A DNA stretch of 64,000 nucleotides. Origin: Macrococcoides psychrotolerans (GTDB taxonomy: Bacteria > Bacillota > Bacilli > Staphylococcales > Staphylococcaceae). The stretch covers positions 868,001 to 932,000 of the forward strand of contig NZ_CP124591.1 of assembly GCF_038095555.1 (NCBI RefSeq), read 5' to 3'. Below are positions 1-8,536 of the stretch, piece after piece. Each line of letters starts with the position of its first letter. Positions within the stretch are counted from its first letter, which is position 1. The notes below the pieces were generated by a model. It saw only the letters and a program-made list of their open reading frames with translations. It made no database searches and had not been told where the DNA came from. The position numbers and the translations under genes are program-made.

Positions 1-623
1 CTGTCTCTAAAATGATCGGTACAACTGCCGGTTACGTTGGATATGATGACAACTCGAATACATTAACTGAACAAGTACGTCGTAATCCATATTCAGTTAT
101 CTTATTAGATGAAATTGAAAAAGCAAACCCTCAGGTTCTCACATTGCTGCTACAAGTATTAGATGATGGCGCTCTGACTGATGGTCAGGGTAATACGGTA
201 AACTTTAAGAATACGATAATAATAGCAACAAGTAATGCATCGTTTGGTGAAGACCGTGAACGCACATCCATTTATGAAGAGTTAAAAGGATACTTCAGAC
301 CTGAATTCTTAAACCGCTTCAATGCGATTGTTGAATTTAAGCATTTAGCTAAAGAAGATTTGAAACAAATTGTAGAACTATTGTTACATGATGTGCAGGA
401 GGTAGTTGCACGTAAATCAATAGATATGGAAGTGACAGAACGTGCGAAAGACTGGTTAGTCGAGCATGGCTATGATCAGGCTTTAGGTGCAAGACCATTA
501 CGTCGATTGATCGAAAGTGAAGTACGTGATTCTATTACAGATTACTATTTAGATCATATTGATGTAAAACAGGTGACCATCGACCTGAATGAAACAGAAG
601 ATGGTTTAATGGTTAAAGAATAA
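1..623 (+). CDS. clpL: ATP-dependent Clp protease ATP-binding subunit ClpL, 3' part
   Basis: This is the C-terminal part of a Hsp100/Clp AAA+ ATPase; the frame is open from base 3 and the start lies upstream of the window. The visible part begins just before the pore-loop region (GYVGYDDN). It includes the Walker B of the second AAA domain (VILLDEIEKAN), a sensor-1-like segment (IIIATSNA), the arginine-finger region (FRPEFLNRF) and a small C-terminal domain with the sensor-2 motif GARPLRR. The wording of these motifs and the short C-terminus match ClpL better than ClpB or ClpC, and I see no IGF/LGF loop for ClpP docking in the visible part. ClpL family members act in stress-related protein disaggregation. 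The gene ends at a strong terminator. Confidence 0.85.
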   Translation, partial: VSKMIGTTAGYVGYDDNSNTLTEQVRRNPYSVILLDEIEKANPQVLTLLLQVLDDGALTDGQGNTVNFKNTIIIATSNASFGEDRERTSIYEELKGYFRPEFLNRFNAIVEFKHLAKEDLKQIVELLLHDVQEVVARKSIDMEVTERAKDWLVEHGYDQALGARPLRRLIESEVRDSITDYYLDHIDVKQVTIDLNETEDGLMVKE

Positions 624-640
624 TTATTAGGATGAGCATG

Positions 641-685
641 AGCAGGGACCAGATTACTAAGTAATCTGGTCCCTGCTCTTTTTTT
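641..685 (+). terminator. Intrinsic terminator of clpL
   Basis: A perfect 17-bp stem (641-657 with 661-677) closes on a TAA loop and is followed by a C and a run of T. It lies 18 bp after the clpL stop codon. Confidence 0.9.
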
Positions 686-697
686 GTAAAAAATGAA

Positions 698-736
698 AAG
701 GAAGTACCAAATTAACAGTTAATTTGGTACTTCCTT
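698..736 (-). terminator. Intrinsic terminator of rqcH, overlapping its stop codon
   Basis: A perfect 19-bp inverted repeat (698-716 with 718-736) has an A/T-rich tail on the minus-strand downstream side. The rqcH stop codon at 719-721 and its last codons lie inside the stem, so the terminator also encodes the protein's C-terminus. Confidence 0.85.
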
Positions 737-2401
737 ATTTAAATAGCTGTTTCTTAAATGTTCGACATAGTCTTCTTCAGGTGTAACCATGACAGTACTC
801 TGATCGGTATACGTTACGAATCCGGGTTTAGCACCGCTTGGTTTATGCACATGCTTGATTTCTGTATAATCAACTGGAATTTTAGAAGAACCTTGTGCTT
901 TTGAGAAGTAGCCGGCAAGCATTGCAGCATCTTCAACTGTGCCATCTGTTGGATTGCTATCAAGAATTACGACATGACTGCCTGGAATATCTTTTGTATG
1001 AAACCATAGATAGTTGTTACGCCCTAATTTATGCGTAATGTATTCATTTTGAAGGTTATTGCGGCCGACCACAATTTCTTGGCCGTCACGCGATAAGTAA
1101 TAATCGATAGAGGACTGCTGTTTTTTGGATTGTTTTGTTTTATGTTTTTTCTTGATCAAGTTTTGCTCTGCAAGCTCTGTACGGATATCATCGATATCGT
1201 CTACAGAAATATGATCCAGCTGCATCTGAATCGTCTCTATATATGCTATTTCATCCTGAGTCGCCTTTATTTGCTCAGCAGCATGTGCTTTACGTGTTTT
1301 TAGACGGTTATATTGTTTGTAATAATACTGTGCATTCTCTGCTGGTGATTTTCTTGGGTTCAGTGGAATTGTCACAGTTTCTTCATTATAATAGTTCTTC
1401 GTTGTGAATTCATCCATGCCTTGTTTGAGCTGATACATGTTGCTCGTTATAAGTTCTCCATAAAGATTCATCTTGTCCATCTGTTTTGTCTGTTCTAGTT
1501 CATCAACAAGTTTTGCGAGCTTCTTTTCATTTTTTTGAAGTAATGAATTTAAGTGACGTGAAAGATCATTCGTCTGATTACGGACACGTTCACGCACTGC
1601 TCGGTCTTTATAATAGATATCCAGCATCTCGCTTAAATTATGATAAGTTTCGATACTTGTACCGTGCGCTACTGGTCGGAAATAGAAATCTTCTTTGCCA
1701 TCAATGGAAAACGTTGAAGCATTTGTTTGTAACGTCTGCATAAATCGATTAAATGCGATATCGATATCATTATCCATCGATAGCATCTCCTTGACTGCGA
1801 GAGGACTGAATCCTTCAAGTAGTCTTAGTACTGCTTTATGAATAGCGAGCGTGTTGTCAAGCTTGTCACTGATTGTATCTACTGTGAATGGATTTGTCTT
1901 TTTGTCTGTCGGTGGGAACTCGTAGTTGAATCCAGGCATTAAAGTACGTGCGCTGTTTGTGTTGGGTGTTAAGTGTTTGAAGCTGTCTAATATTTTATTG
2001 CTATCATCTGTTAAGATGATGTTACTATGTTTCCCCATTATTTCCAGATAGAGATGTCGCTTAATACGATCACCAATTTCATCGGTATTATTGATAGTAA
2101 AATGAACAATACGGTCATTTCCAATCTGTTCGATACGTTCGACGATACCACCTTCAATATGTTTACGCAGCACACGTAAGAACATCGGAGGTTCAAATGG
2201 ATTATCGAGCTGATTATTTGTGATTTGCATACGTGCAAAGTTTGGATGTATTGAGAGCATTAATTTTTGATTTTTGCGGTTCGCTCTTATCGTTAAGATG
2301 ACCGTAAATTGATCGGGTTGTGTAATCTTATTGATTCGTGCTGTTTCTAAAAATGATATTTCTTTAATCATCTGATGCGTAAATAAGCCGTCAAAAGCCA
2401 T
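719..2401 (-). CDS. rqcH: Rqc2 homolog RqcH (NFACT family, FbpA-like)
   Basis: RqcH binds stalled 50S-peptidyl-tRNA complexes and adds C-terminal alanine tails to nascent chains so that they are degraded. The 560-aa protein has the expected layout: an N-terminal NFACT-N domain with the Asp-Arg pair (D96-R97, in GNDRIVH) needed for tRNA binding, a long central coiled coil, and a C-terminal NFACT-R domain (GRNNLQNEYIT, LWFHTKDIPGSHVVI). Older annotations call this family fibronectin-binding protein FbpA. The ATG follows a good Shine-Dalgarno (AGAAGGTGA). It is divergent from gmk, an arrangement I recall from S. aureus. Confidence in the family is high; the quality-control role is taken from B. 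subtilis. Confidence 0.93.
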   Translation of the reverse strand: MAFDGLFTHQMIKEISFLETARINKITQPDQFTVILTIRANRKNQKLMLSIHPNFARMQITNNQLDNPFEPPMFLRVLRKHIEGGIVERIEQIGNDRIVHFTINNTDEIGDRIKRHLYLEIMGKHSNIILTDDSNKILDSFKHLTPNTNSARTLMPGFNYEFPPTDKKTNPFTVDTISDKLDNTLAIHKAVLRLLEGFSPLAVKEMLSMDNDIDIAFNRFMQTLQTNASTFSIDGKEDFYFRPVAHGTSIETYHNLSEMLDIYYKDRAVRERVRNQTNDLSRHLNSLLQKNEKKLAKLVDELEQTKQMDKMNLYGELITSNMYQLKQGMDEFTTKNYYNEETVTIPLNPRKSPAENAQYYYKQYNRLKTRKAHAAEQIKATQDEIAYIETIQMQLDHISVDDIDDIRTELAEQNLIKKKHKTKQSKKQQSSIDYYLSRDGQEIVVGRNNLQNEYITHKLGRNNYLWFHTKDIPGSHVVILDSNPTDGTVEDAAMLAGYFSKAQGSSKIPVDYTEIKHVHKPSGAKPGFVTYTDQSTVMVTPEEDYVEHLRNSYLNKEVPN

Positions 2402-2429
2402 GTCTTCACCTTCTTTTTATAATGTTTAT

Positions 2430-2457
2430 AGTGTAACATGAAATAACAATTTCACAA
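2430..2457 (-). promoter_or_regulatory. Sigma-A-like promoter of rqcH
   Basis: On the minus strand TTGTGA (2452-2457) lies 16 bp from an extended -10, TGTTACACT (core 2430-2435). It is about 30 bp upstream of the rqcH start. No equally clear promoter for gmk is visible in the A/T-rich remainder of this 133-bp divergent gap. Confidence 0.45.
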
Positions 2458-2534
2458 GGCGAATGTTTCATCTATATTTTTATTCATTTATATGATAAAT
2501 TTAATTTATATCATTTTTATGAAAGGTCGTAGAC

Positions 2535-3155
2535 ATGGATATAGAAAAAGGTTTATTAATTGTATTATCTGGTCCCTCTGGAGTTGGTAAGGGAACTGTG
2601 CGTCGTGCGATATTTGAGGATCCGGATACTGATTTCGAATACTCAATTTCAATGACGACTAGAAACAAACGGGAAGGCGAAGTAGATGGTGTAGATTATT
2701 TCTTTAAGTCACGTGAAGAATTTGAAACACTGATCGAGCAAGATGCATTTATCGAATATGCTGAATATGTCGGGAACTACTACGGGACCCCTGTACAGTA
2801 TGTTAAGGATACTATGGAACGTGGTAAGGATGTATTTTTAGAGATTGAAGTTGAAGGAGCAAAGCAAGTCAGAAAGAAATTTCCTGAAGCACTATTCATC
2901 TTCTTAGCGCCACCAACACTTGAACATCTAGAGGAACGACTTATCGGTCGTGGCACTGAAAGTCAGGAAGTCATCAATCATAGAATAAGTGAAGCACGTA
3001 AAGAAGTGGAGATGATGAATCTCTATGATTACGTAGTGATCAATGATGAAGTGATGGATGCAAAGGAAAAGGTTCAGATGATTGTTGAAGCTGAACATTT
3101 AAAACGTGAACGTGTAGAAGCACGATTCAGAAAAATGATACTGGAGGCAAAATAA
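2535..3155 (+). CDS. gmk: Guanylate kinase
   Basis: This 206-aa enzyme phosphorylates GMP to GDP with ATP, in the cytoplasm. The P-loop GPSGVGKG (residues 13-20) is followed by the GMP-binding segment (SMTTRNKREGEVDGVDY), including the usual Arg and Tyr residues, and the lid region around RLIGRGTES. Length is normal for the family. It is the first gene of a run with rpoZ (stop and start share one base at 3155) and coaBC. In Firmicutes, guanylate kinase is a target of (p)ppGpp, which would link this operon start to the stringent response; that is family knowledge and is not visible here. Confidence 0.97.
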   Translation: MDIEKGLLIVLSGPSGVGKGTVRRAIFEDPDTDFEYSISMTTRNKREGEVDGVDYFFKSREEFETLIEQDAFIEYAEYVGNYYGTPVQYVKDTMERGKDVFLEIEVEGAKQVRKKFPEALFIFLAPPTLEHLEERLIGRGTESQEVINHRISEARKEVEMMNLYDYVVINDEVMDAKEKVQMIVEAEHLKRERVEARFRKMILEAK

Positions 3156-3364
3156 TGTTAAACCCACCATTAGATAAATTAAAAGAAAAAGTGAATTCTA
3201 AATATTTAATCGTAACCCTTGCGGCGAAACGTGCACGTGAAATGCAGGATCATCCAGATGTAAAATTGAATGACCGATACCTATCGTATAAACCTGTTGG
3301 TCAGTCTTTAGAAGAGATTGCTGCAGGTAAGATTCATATTACAAGCGAACACCCTGAGGAATAG
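3155..3364 (+). CDS. rpoZ: DNA-directed RNA polymerase omega subunit
   Basis: Omega is a small assembly factor that clamps the beta' subunit of RNA polymerase. The 69-aa product opens with MLNPPLDKLKEKVNSKY and has the conserved core LVTLAAKRAREMQ, followed by KPVGQSLEEIAAGKI. The start ATG overlaps the gmk stop by one base, indicating translational coupling. A hairpin follows at once. Length and sequence are typical of Staphylococcaceae omega. Confidence 0.97.
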   Translation: MLNPPLDKLKEKVNSKYLIVTLAAKRAREMQDHPDVKLNDRYLSYKPVGQSLEEIAAGKIHITSEHPEE

Positions 3365-3368
3365 TATA

Positions 3369-3401
3369 AACTGACAAATGTAATGTTTGTCAGTTTTTTT
3401 A
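3369..3401 (+). terminator. Hairpin with T-run between rpoZ and coaBC
   Basis: A 10-bp stem (3369-3378 with 3386-3395) with a 7-nt loop is followed by eight T. It lies only 19 bp before the coaBC start, so it probably attenuates rather than fully stops transcription; no separate coaBC promoter is obvious. Confidence 0.75.
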
Positions 3402-3419
3402 TAGGAGGAATTTAGACTT

Positions 3420-4598
3420 ATGAAGATTGTATTAGGCGTTACTGGTGGGATTGCGGTATATAAAGCGATAGATTTAACAAGTAAGCTCGTACAGAATGGT
3501 CATGAAGTGCGTGTCATCATGACGGAGAGTGCAGAGCAGTTTGTAACGCCACTTGCATTTCAGGCGTTAAGCAGAAATCCTGTATACACAGATATCTTCG
3601 TGGAACAGAACCCAGCTGAAATTCAGCATATTGCTCTTGGAGACTGGGCAGATATTATGATCATCGCACCATTAACTGCATCAACGCTCGGTAAGATTGC
3701 ACATGGTATCAGTGACAATATGCTGACTGCAACTGTACTTGCGTTTACGAAGACGATTTATTTAGCACCTGCCATGAACAGTAATATGTACAATAACCCG
3801 GCAGTAACGGACAACATTCAAACGTTACTGAAGCGTGGATTCAAATTCATAGAACCGGGAGAAGGTTTCTTGGCGTGTGGCTATATAGCAAAAGGACGCA
3901 TGAGCGAACCACTTGATATCATGAAGTTTATTGGTGAAGATAATATAGAAAAAGATTTGCAAGGCAAGAAAGTATTGGTCACAGCAGGACCTACAATTGA
4001 AACGATAGATCCAGTGCGCTATTTAACGAACCGTTCATCGGGTAAGATGGGCTATAGTTTAGCTGAAGCAGCAAGCCTGCGAGGTGCAGATGTAACATTA
4101 GTATCGACAGACGTAGGAATACCTGTGCCGAAATGTGTACATCATATTAAGACTGAAAGTGCACAAGATATGTTCAATGCAGTAAAAGATAATATGGAAC
4201 AGGATATTATTATTAAAGCAGCAGCAGTAGCAGACTATACACCAGTAGAAACACATGACCAGAAATTAAAGAAACAAGAGGGAGATCTCACGATTACATT
4301 TAAACGTACAGAGGATATACTGAAATATATTGGTGAGCATAAGACGACACAATTTGTAGTTGGCTTTGCAGCTGAGACAGAGCATGTCGAAATGTATGCA
4401 CGCGGCAAATTGAACAAGAAAAATGCAGATGTTATTGTTGCAAATAATGTGGGTGATAAATCTATCGGATTTAAATCGAATGACAACGCTGTAACGATGT
4501 ATTTTAAAGATGGAACGCACATCGATATTCCAAAACAATCTAAGCTTAACATTGCACATGAAATATTATCACATGTAAAAGAGAAGGGATTTAAGTGA
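3420..4598 (+). CDS. coaBC: Bifunctional phosphopantothenoylcysteine decarboxylase/phosphopantothenate-cysteine ligase
   Basis: This 392-aa fusion carries out two steps of coenzyme A synthesis: ligation of cysteine to 4'-phosphopantothenate (CoaB) and FMN-dependent decarboxylation (CoaC). The N-terminal flavoprotein half has GVTGGIAVYKA, the histidine region IQHIALGDWAD, the substrate clamp APAMNSNMY and the cysteine motif FLACGYIAKGRM. The C-terminal ligase half has VLVTAGPTIETIDPVRYLTN and SSGKMGYSLA for nucleotide binding, then KAAAVADY. ATG follows AGGAGG. The stop overlaps the priA GTG. Confidence 0.97.
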   Translation: MKIVLGVTGGIAVYKAIDLTSKLVQNGHEVRVIMTESAEQFVTPLAFQALSRNPVYTDIFVEQNPAEIQHIALGDWADIMIIAPLTASTLGKIAHGISDNMLTATVLAFTKTIYLAPAMNSNMYNNPAVTDNIQTLLKRGFKFIEPGEGFLACGYIAKGRMSEPLDIMKFIGEDNIEKDLQGKKVLVTAGPTIETIDPVRYLTNRSSGKMGYSLAEAASLRGADVTLVSTDVGIPVPKCVHHIKTESAQDMFNAVKDNMEQDIIIKAAAVADYTPVETHDQKLKKQEGDLTITFKRTEDILKYIGEHKTTQFVVGFAAETEHVEMYARGKLNKKNADVIVANNVGDKSIGFKSNDNAVTMYFKDGTHIDIPKQSKLNIAHEILSHVKEKGFK

Positions 4599-6976
4599 TT
4601 GCAAAAGTTATCGTAGACGTTAATAGTAAACGTGTTGATAAGTTGTTTGATTATTATATTCCGGAACATCTAAAAAGCGATATCGTACCTGGCCAGAGAG
4701 TTGTTGTGCCGTTTGGTCCACGAAAAATACAGGGTTATGTTATCACAGTGACGGATAATGCAGAATACGACAAGCTGAAGCCTGTCATTGCGATTCAGGA
4801 CTTTATACCGGAACTTACGCCTGAATTAATAGATTTAAGTGAGTGGATGAGCTATTCTCACGTCTCAAAGCGTATTGCAGTGCTCGATGCGATGCTGCCA
4901 AACGCAGTAAAAGGGAAGTATAAGAAGATATTCCGTTTAATAGATGATGAACGTATGCCGCAAGAACTCAAGCAATATTTTAAAGATGCAACCTTAACAC
5001 TGGAACGCGCGCAGCAGCTTGAAATTGTTTCGCTGCTCAAGCCATATATTGAATGTGGTGACGTCGTTGAAGATATCGAAGTCTCTCAAAAATACAAGAA
5101 AAAAACATTCGTCGGTGTGAAGCTTAATCATTCGAATGTAGATGACATCATTTCACAGCTAAAATCTGAAACGCAGATACGTGCGATCGAACTCATAAAT
5201 GATGCAGGAGAACTGACATTGATCGAACTGAAAGAAGAGGGCATATCAAACGCTGTAGTCAATAACCTAGTCCAAAAAAGATTTTTAGAAAAAATTAATA
5301 TTGAAACGACGCGTGATCCATATGCGCATAAAGTGTTCTTTGAAGATAAGGAAAAAGCACTGCATGATGAACAGCAAAGTGCATATAACGCTGTTATGGC
5401 AACTATTAATAAAAATCAGTCAGAAACATTCCTGTTACACGGGATTACTGGAAGCGGTAAGACAGAGGTATATCTTCAGCTCATTAAAGAAGTGCTGGAC
5501 AAAGGACAGGATGCCATCGTACTGGTACCTGAAATTGCGCTGACACCTCAGATGGTAGATCGATTCAAGTCCCGCTTCGGTGATGAAGTGGCCGTACTGC
5601 ACTCAGGCCTTTCTAACGGTGAACGCTATGATGAGTGGCGCAAGATAAAGATGGGGGAGGCACGCGTATCTGTCGGTGCAAGGTCCAGTATATTCGCACC
5701 ATTTAAAAATATCGGCATCATCATTATCGATGAAGAGCATGAAACAACATATAAGCAGGAAGACTATCCACGATACCATGCCCGCGAAATTGCAGAATGG
5801 CGTGCCAAGTATCACCATTGTCCGCTCGTGCTCGGAAGCGCCACACCATCACTTGAAAGTTATGCACGTGCAGAAAAAGGTGTATATACGAAACTCGAAA
5901 TGTTAACACGTGCAAACAAATCCGCGATGCCTGAGATGATCGTCTCGAATATGCGAGATGAACTAATGCAGGGAAATCGTTCGATGTTCTCCGGCGTACT
6001 GCATGATAAGATTCAGGAGAAGATTGATAAAGGAGAGCAAGTCGTGCTCTTCTTAAATAGAAGAGGGCACGCACAGTTTATGCTATGCCGTGACTGCGGA
6101 CACGTACCGATGTGCCCGAATTGTGACATTAGTTTAACGTATCATAAATATACGGATGAGCTGAAATGTCATTATTGTGGACATAAGGAACCACCTGTTA
6201 ATATATGTCCGAGCTGTGAAAGTGAACATATACGCGAAATGGGTGTCGGTACGCAGAAAGTTGAAGAGATAATTTATCAGACGTTCCAAAATGCAAAAGT
6301 CATCCGTATGGATAATGATACGACGCGTAAGAAAGGTGCACATGAACGACTGCTTGAACAGTTTAAAAACGGAGAAGCAAATATTTTACTCGGTACACAG
6401 ATGATTGCAAAAGGACTGGATTTCCCGAACATTACACTCGTTGGCGTACTGAACGCCGATACGATGCTCAATTTACCGGACTTCAGAGCAAGCGAGAAAA
6501 CATTCCAGCTCATAACACAAGTCGCTGGACGCGCTGGACGAAGTGAAAAGACAGGCGAGGTCGTCATTCAGACATATAATCCTGAACATTATGCGATTCA
6601 GCACGCAGTAAATTATGACTATAAAGCATTCTTTAAAGAGGAGATGGAATACAGAAGACTCGGCAAGTATCCGCCGTACTTCTATATGATCTATCTTAAT
6701 ATGCAGCATCATAATTTAAAGACCGTACTGACCGAAAGTAAGCATATACATGATATATTAGTGCAGCACCTATCACCAAAAGCATATGTACTCGGACCCG
6801 CACCGAGTCCAATTGCACGAATTAATAATCAGCATCGTTTCCAGATATTGATTAAGTTTAAATCAGAACCCGAACTGTTAAAGGCACTTAACTATCTGGA
6901 TGACCGTTACCATGAACTGTTTGTGAAAGATAAGTTCTCGCTGCATATAGATATAAACCCGTATATGATGATGTAA
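4595..6976 (+). CDS. priA: Primosomal protein N' (replication restart helicase PriA)
   Basis: PriA recognises stalled forks and reloads the replicative helicase. The 793-aa protein has an N-terminal DNA-binding domain, then a superfamily-2 helicase core with Walker A GITGSGKTEVY (near residue 285), DEEH box (near 379), GSATPS, and a motif region ending in QVAGRAGR. Between the helicase lobes are eight cysteines in four CxxC pairs (CRDCGHVPMCPNC ... CHYCG ... CPSC, about residues 497-545) that bind two zinc ions. The start is GTG at 4595, overlapping the coaBC stop by four bases; no better ATG is nearby. Several long open frames on the opposite strand here are shadows. Confidence 0.96.
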   Translation: MIAKVIVDVNSKRVDKLFDYYIPEHLKSDIVPGQRVVVPFGPRKIQGYVITVTDNAEYDKLKPVIAIQDFIPELTPELIDLSEWMSYSHVSKRIAVLDAMLPNAVKGKYKKIFRLIDDERMPQELKQYFKDATLTLERAQQLEIVSLLKPYIECGDVVEDIEVSQKYKKKTFVGVKLNHSNVDDIISQLKSETQIRAIELINDAGELTLIELKEEGISNAVVNNLVQKRFLEKINIETTRDPYAHKVFFEDKEKALHDEQQSAYNAVMATINKNQSETFLLHGITGSGKTEVYLQLIKEVLDKGQDAIVLVPEIALTPQMVDRFKSRFGDEVAVLHSGLSNGERYDEWRKIKMGEARVSVGARSSIFAPFKNIGIIIIDEEHETTYKQEDYPRYHAREIAEWRAKYHHCPLVLGSATPSLESYARAEKGVYTKLEMLTRANKSAMPEMIVSNMRDELMQGNRSMFSGVLHDKIQEKIDKGEQVVLFLNRRGHAQFMLCRDCGHVPMCPNCDISLTYHKYTDELKCHYCGHKEPPVNICPSCESEHIREMGVGTQKVEEIIYQTFQNAKVIRMDNDTTRKKGAHERLLEQFKNGEANILLGTQMIAKGLDFPNITLVGVLNADTMLNLPDFRASEKTFQLITQVAGRAGRSEKTGEVVIQTYNPEHYAIQHAVNYDYKAFFKEEMEYRRLGKYPPYFYMIYLNMQHHNLKTVLTESKHIHDILVQHLSPKAYVLGPAPSPIARINNQHRFQILIKFKSEPELLKALNYLDDRYHELFVKDKFSLHIDINPYMMM

Positions 6977-7020
6977 TCATTCGTCATCTCTCTTAAAATA
7001 TAGTAAAATAACACTAAGTG

Positions 7021-7050
7021 CTCTCTTTAACTTTGTTTAAGGAGAGTTTT
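7021..7050 (+). terminator. Weak terminator after priA
   Basis: A 10-bp stem with one G-T pair (7021-7030 with 7037-7046) and a short T4 tail lies in the 152-bp priA-def gap. Because the tail is short, termination may be partial. No strong def promoter could be fixed in the rest of the gap. Confidence 0.5.
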
Positions 7051-7128
7051 ATCATTTATATCAATACGTGGTAATACAGTGCGTTTTCATGTAAAATAGA
7101 ATGATTGAAGATATAAAGGAGAAGTTAC

Positions 7129-7611
7129 GTGATTAAACAATTAATAGAAGAACAAAACCCATTGTTACATCGTGAAGTTAAGGATGTTACGCAGTTTGAT
7201 GCGAGTCTAAAGGCATTGATCAAAGATTTAGAAGATACATTATTCCATCATGATGGCGTTGGGATTGCTGCACCTCAGATTGGTGTGGATTTAAAGGTTG
7301 CATTAGTAGATATGGAATCAGACGGTATATTGCAACTTGTGAACCCGAAGATTGTTTCCTATTCAGAAGAGACGGAAAGTGATGTAGAAGGATGTCTGTC
7401 AATTCCTGGTGTATTCGGTCTTGTCGATCGTTCGATTGAAATTGTAATCGAAGCAAACGATCTAGATGGTAATAAGATTGAAATGACTGCGTATGATGAT
7501 ATTGCGCGTATTATTCAGCATGAAGTAGATCACTTATACGGGAAACTGTTCACAGAAAAGATGACGAAACAGTTAACTGAGGAAGAACTGGAGGAGATGT
7601 ACGGTGAGTAA
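7129..7611 (+). CDS. def: Peptide deformylase
   Basis: It removes the N-formyl group from nascent proteins. The 160-aa protein has all three family motifs: GVGIAAPQIG (residues 43-52), EGCLS (87-91) with the metal-binding Cys89, and HEVDH (131-135) with two metal His and the catalytic Glu. It is therefore expected to be active. Start is GTG after AAAGGAGAAG. It overlaps fmt by 8 bp, pairing the enzyme that adds the formyl group with the one that removes it. Staphylococci have a second deformylase gene elsewhere; this is the fmt-linked copy. Confidence 0.95.
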   Translation: MIKQLIEEQNPLLHREVKDVTQFDASLKALIKDLEDTLFHHDGVGIAAPQIGVDLKVALVDMESDGILQLVNPKIVSYSEETESDVEGCLSIPGVFGLVDRSIEIVIEANDLDGNKIEMTAYDDIARIIQHEVDHLYGKLFTEKMTKQLTEEELEEMYGE

Positions 7612-8536
7612 GATTATATTTATGGGTACGCCTGACTTTTCAGCACCAATCTTAAAGGCATTACACGAATCATATGGGGTGAGTCTCGTTATTACACAGC
7701 CGGATAAGCCTGTCGGGCGTAAACGCGTACTAACACCGCCTCCTGTTAAGGTGATGGCAGAAAGCTTAGGCATTGAAGTGTACCAGCCGGAATCGATGAA
7801 AAGTGATGAAGCATTCGAGAAAGTGCTTGCGCTCAGTCCAGATTTAATCGTTACTGCTGCTTTCGGTCAGATTTTACCGGAGCGCGTTCTTGAGATTCCG
7901 CGTCTCGGTTGTATTAATGTACATGCGTCGCTGTTACCGAAGTATCGTGGCGGTGCACCGATTCATAAAGCGATTATTAATGGTGAGAAGTATTCGGGTG
8001 TGACGATTATGTATATGGTGAAACGTCTTGATGCAGGAGATATGATTGACACTGTGAAAGTTCCGATAGAAGTTGATGATACAGTCGGAACACTTCACGA
8101 CAAGTTAAGCGATGCAGGAACGCAGCTATTACTTGAAGTAATGCCTAGCGTACTGGATGGCACGAATAGTCGTACATCCCAGAATGACAGTGAAGCGACA
8201 TTTGCCTCTAACGTCAGTCGTGAAGAAGAATTTGTTACATTTGACCGCAGTGCACTTGAAGTGCATAACCATATTCGCGGGCTAAGTCCATGGCCTGTTG
8301 CATTTGCGAACTTTGATGGTAAGGTTATGAAGCTGTGGGCTTCAGAAATTGCTGAGGGCAGTGGTGTACCTGGAGAAATTATTCAGGCAGACAAGTCTGG
8401 TATAGTTATTGCGACGAATGATAGAGCAGTGCGTATTACATCATTACAGCCTGCTGGTAAGAAACGCATGGATGCTGCAAGTTTTGTTGCAGGTGCGAAG
8501 TCACAACTTGTTGGGATGAAGTTTAATGAAGCATAA
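7604..8536 (+). CDS. fmt: Methionyl-tRNA formyltransferase
   Basis: It transfers a formyl group from 10-formyl-tetrahydrofolate to initiator Met-tRNA. The 310-aa protein starts MSKIIFMGTPDFSAPIL, carries the folate-binding core CINVHASLLPKYRGGAP with the catalytic Asn and His, the downstream Asp in MVKRLDAGDM, and a C-terminal OB-like tRNA-binding domain (GLSPWPVAFA onward). It overlaps def upstream by 8 bp and rsmB downstream by 11 bp, indicating coupled translation. Confidence 0.97.
   Translation: MSKIIFMGTPDFSAPILKALHESYGVSLVITQPDKPVGRKRVLTPPPVKVMAESLGIEVYQPESMKSDEAFEKVLALSPDLIVTAAFGQILPERVLEIPRLGCINVHASLLPKYRGGAPIHKAIINGEKYSGVTIMYMVKRLDAGDMIDTVKVPIEVDDTVGTLHDKLSDAGTQLLLEVMPSVLDGTNSRTSQNDSEATFASNVSREEEFVTFDRSALEVHNHIRGLSPWPVAFANFDGKVMKLWASEIAEGSGVPGEIIQADKSGIVIATNDRAVRITSLQPAGKKRMDAASFVAGAKSQLVGMKFNEA

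Noticed and set aside
2491..2515. Near-palindrome of TGATAAATT and AATTTATATCA type before gmk.
   Set aside because: The arms are not exactly complementary and consist almost only of A/T; no promoter can be fixed beside it.
5724..6074. Long minus-strand frames inside priA, and similar antisense frames in coaBC, rlmN, smc and codY.
   Set aside because: They mirror the codon structure of the real genes, lack Shine-Dalgarno sites and encode no recognisable domains.
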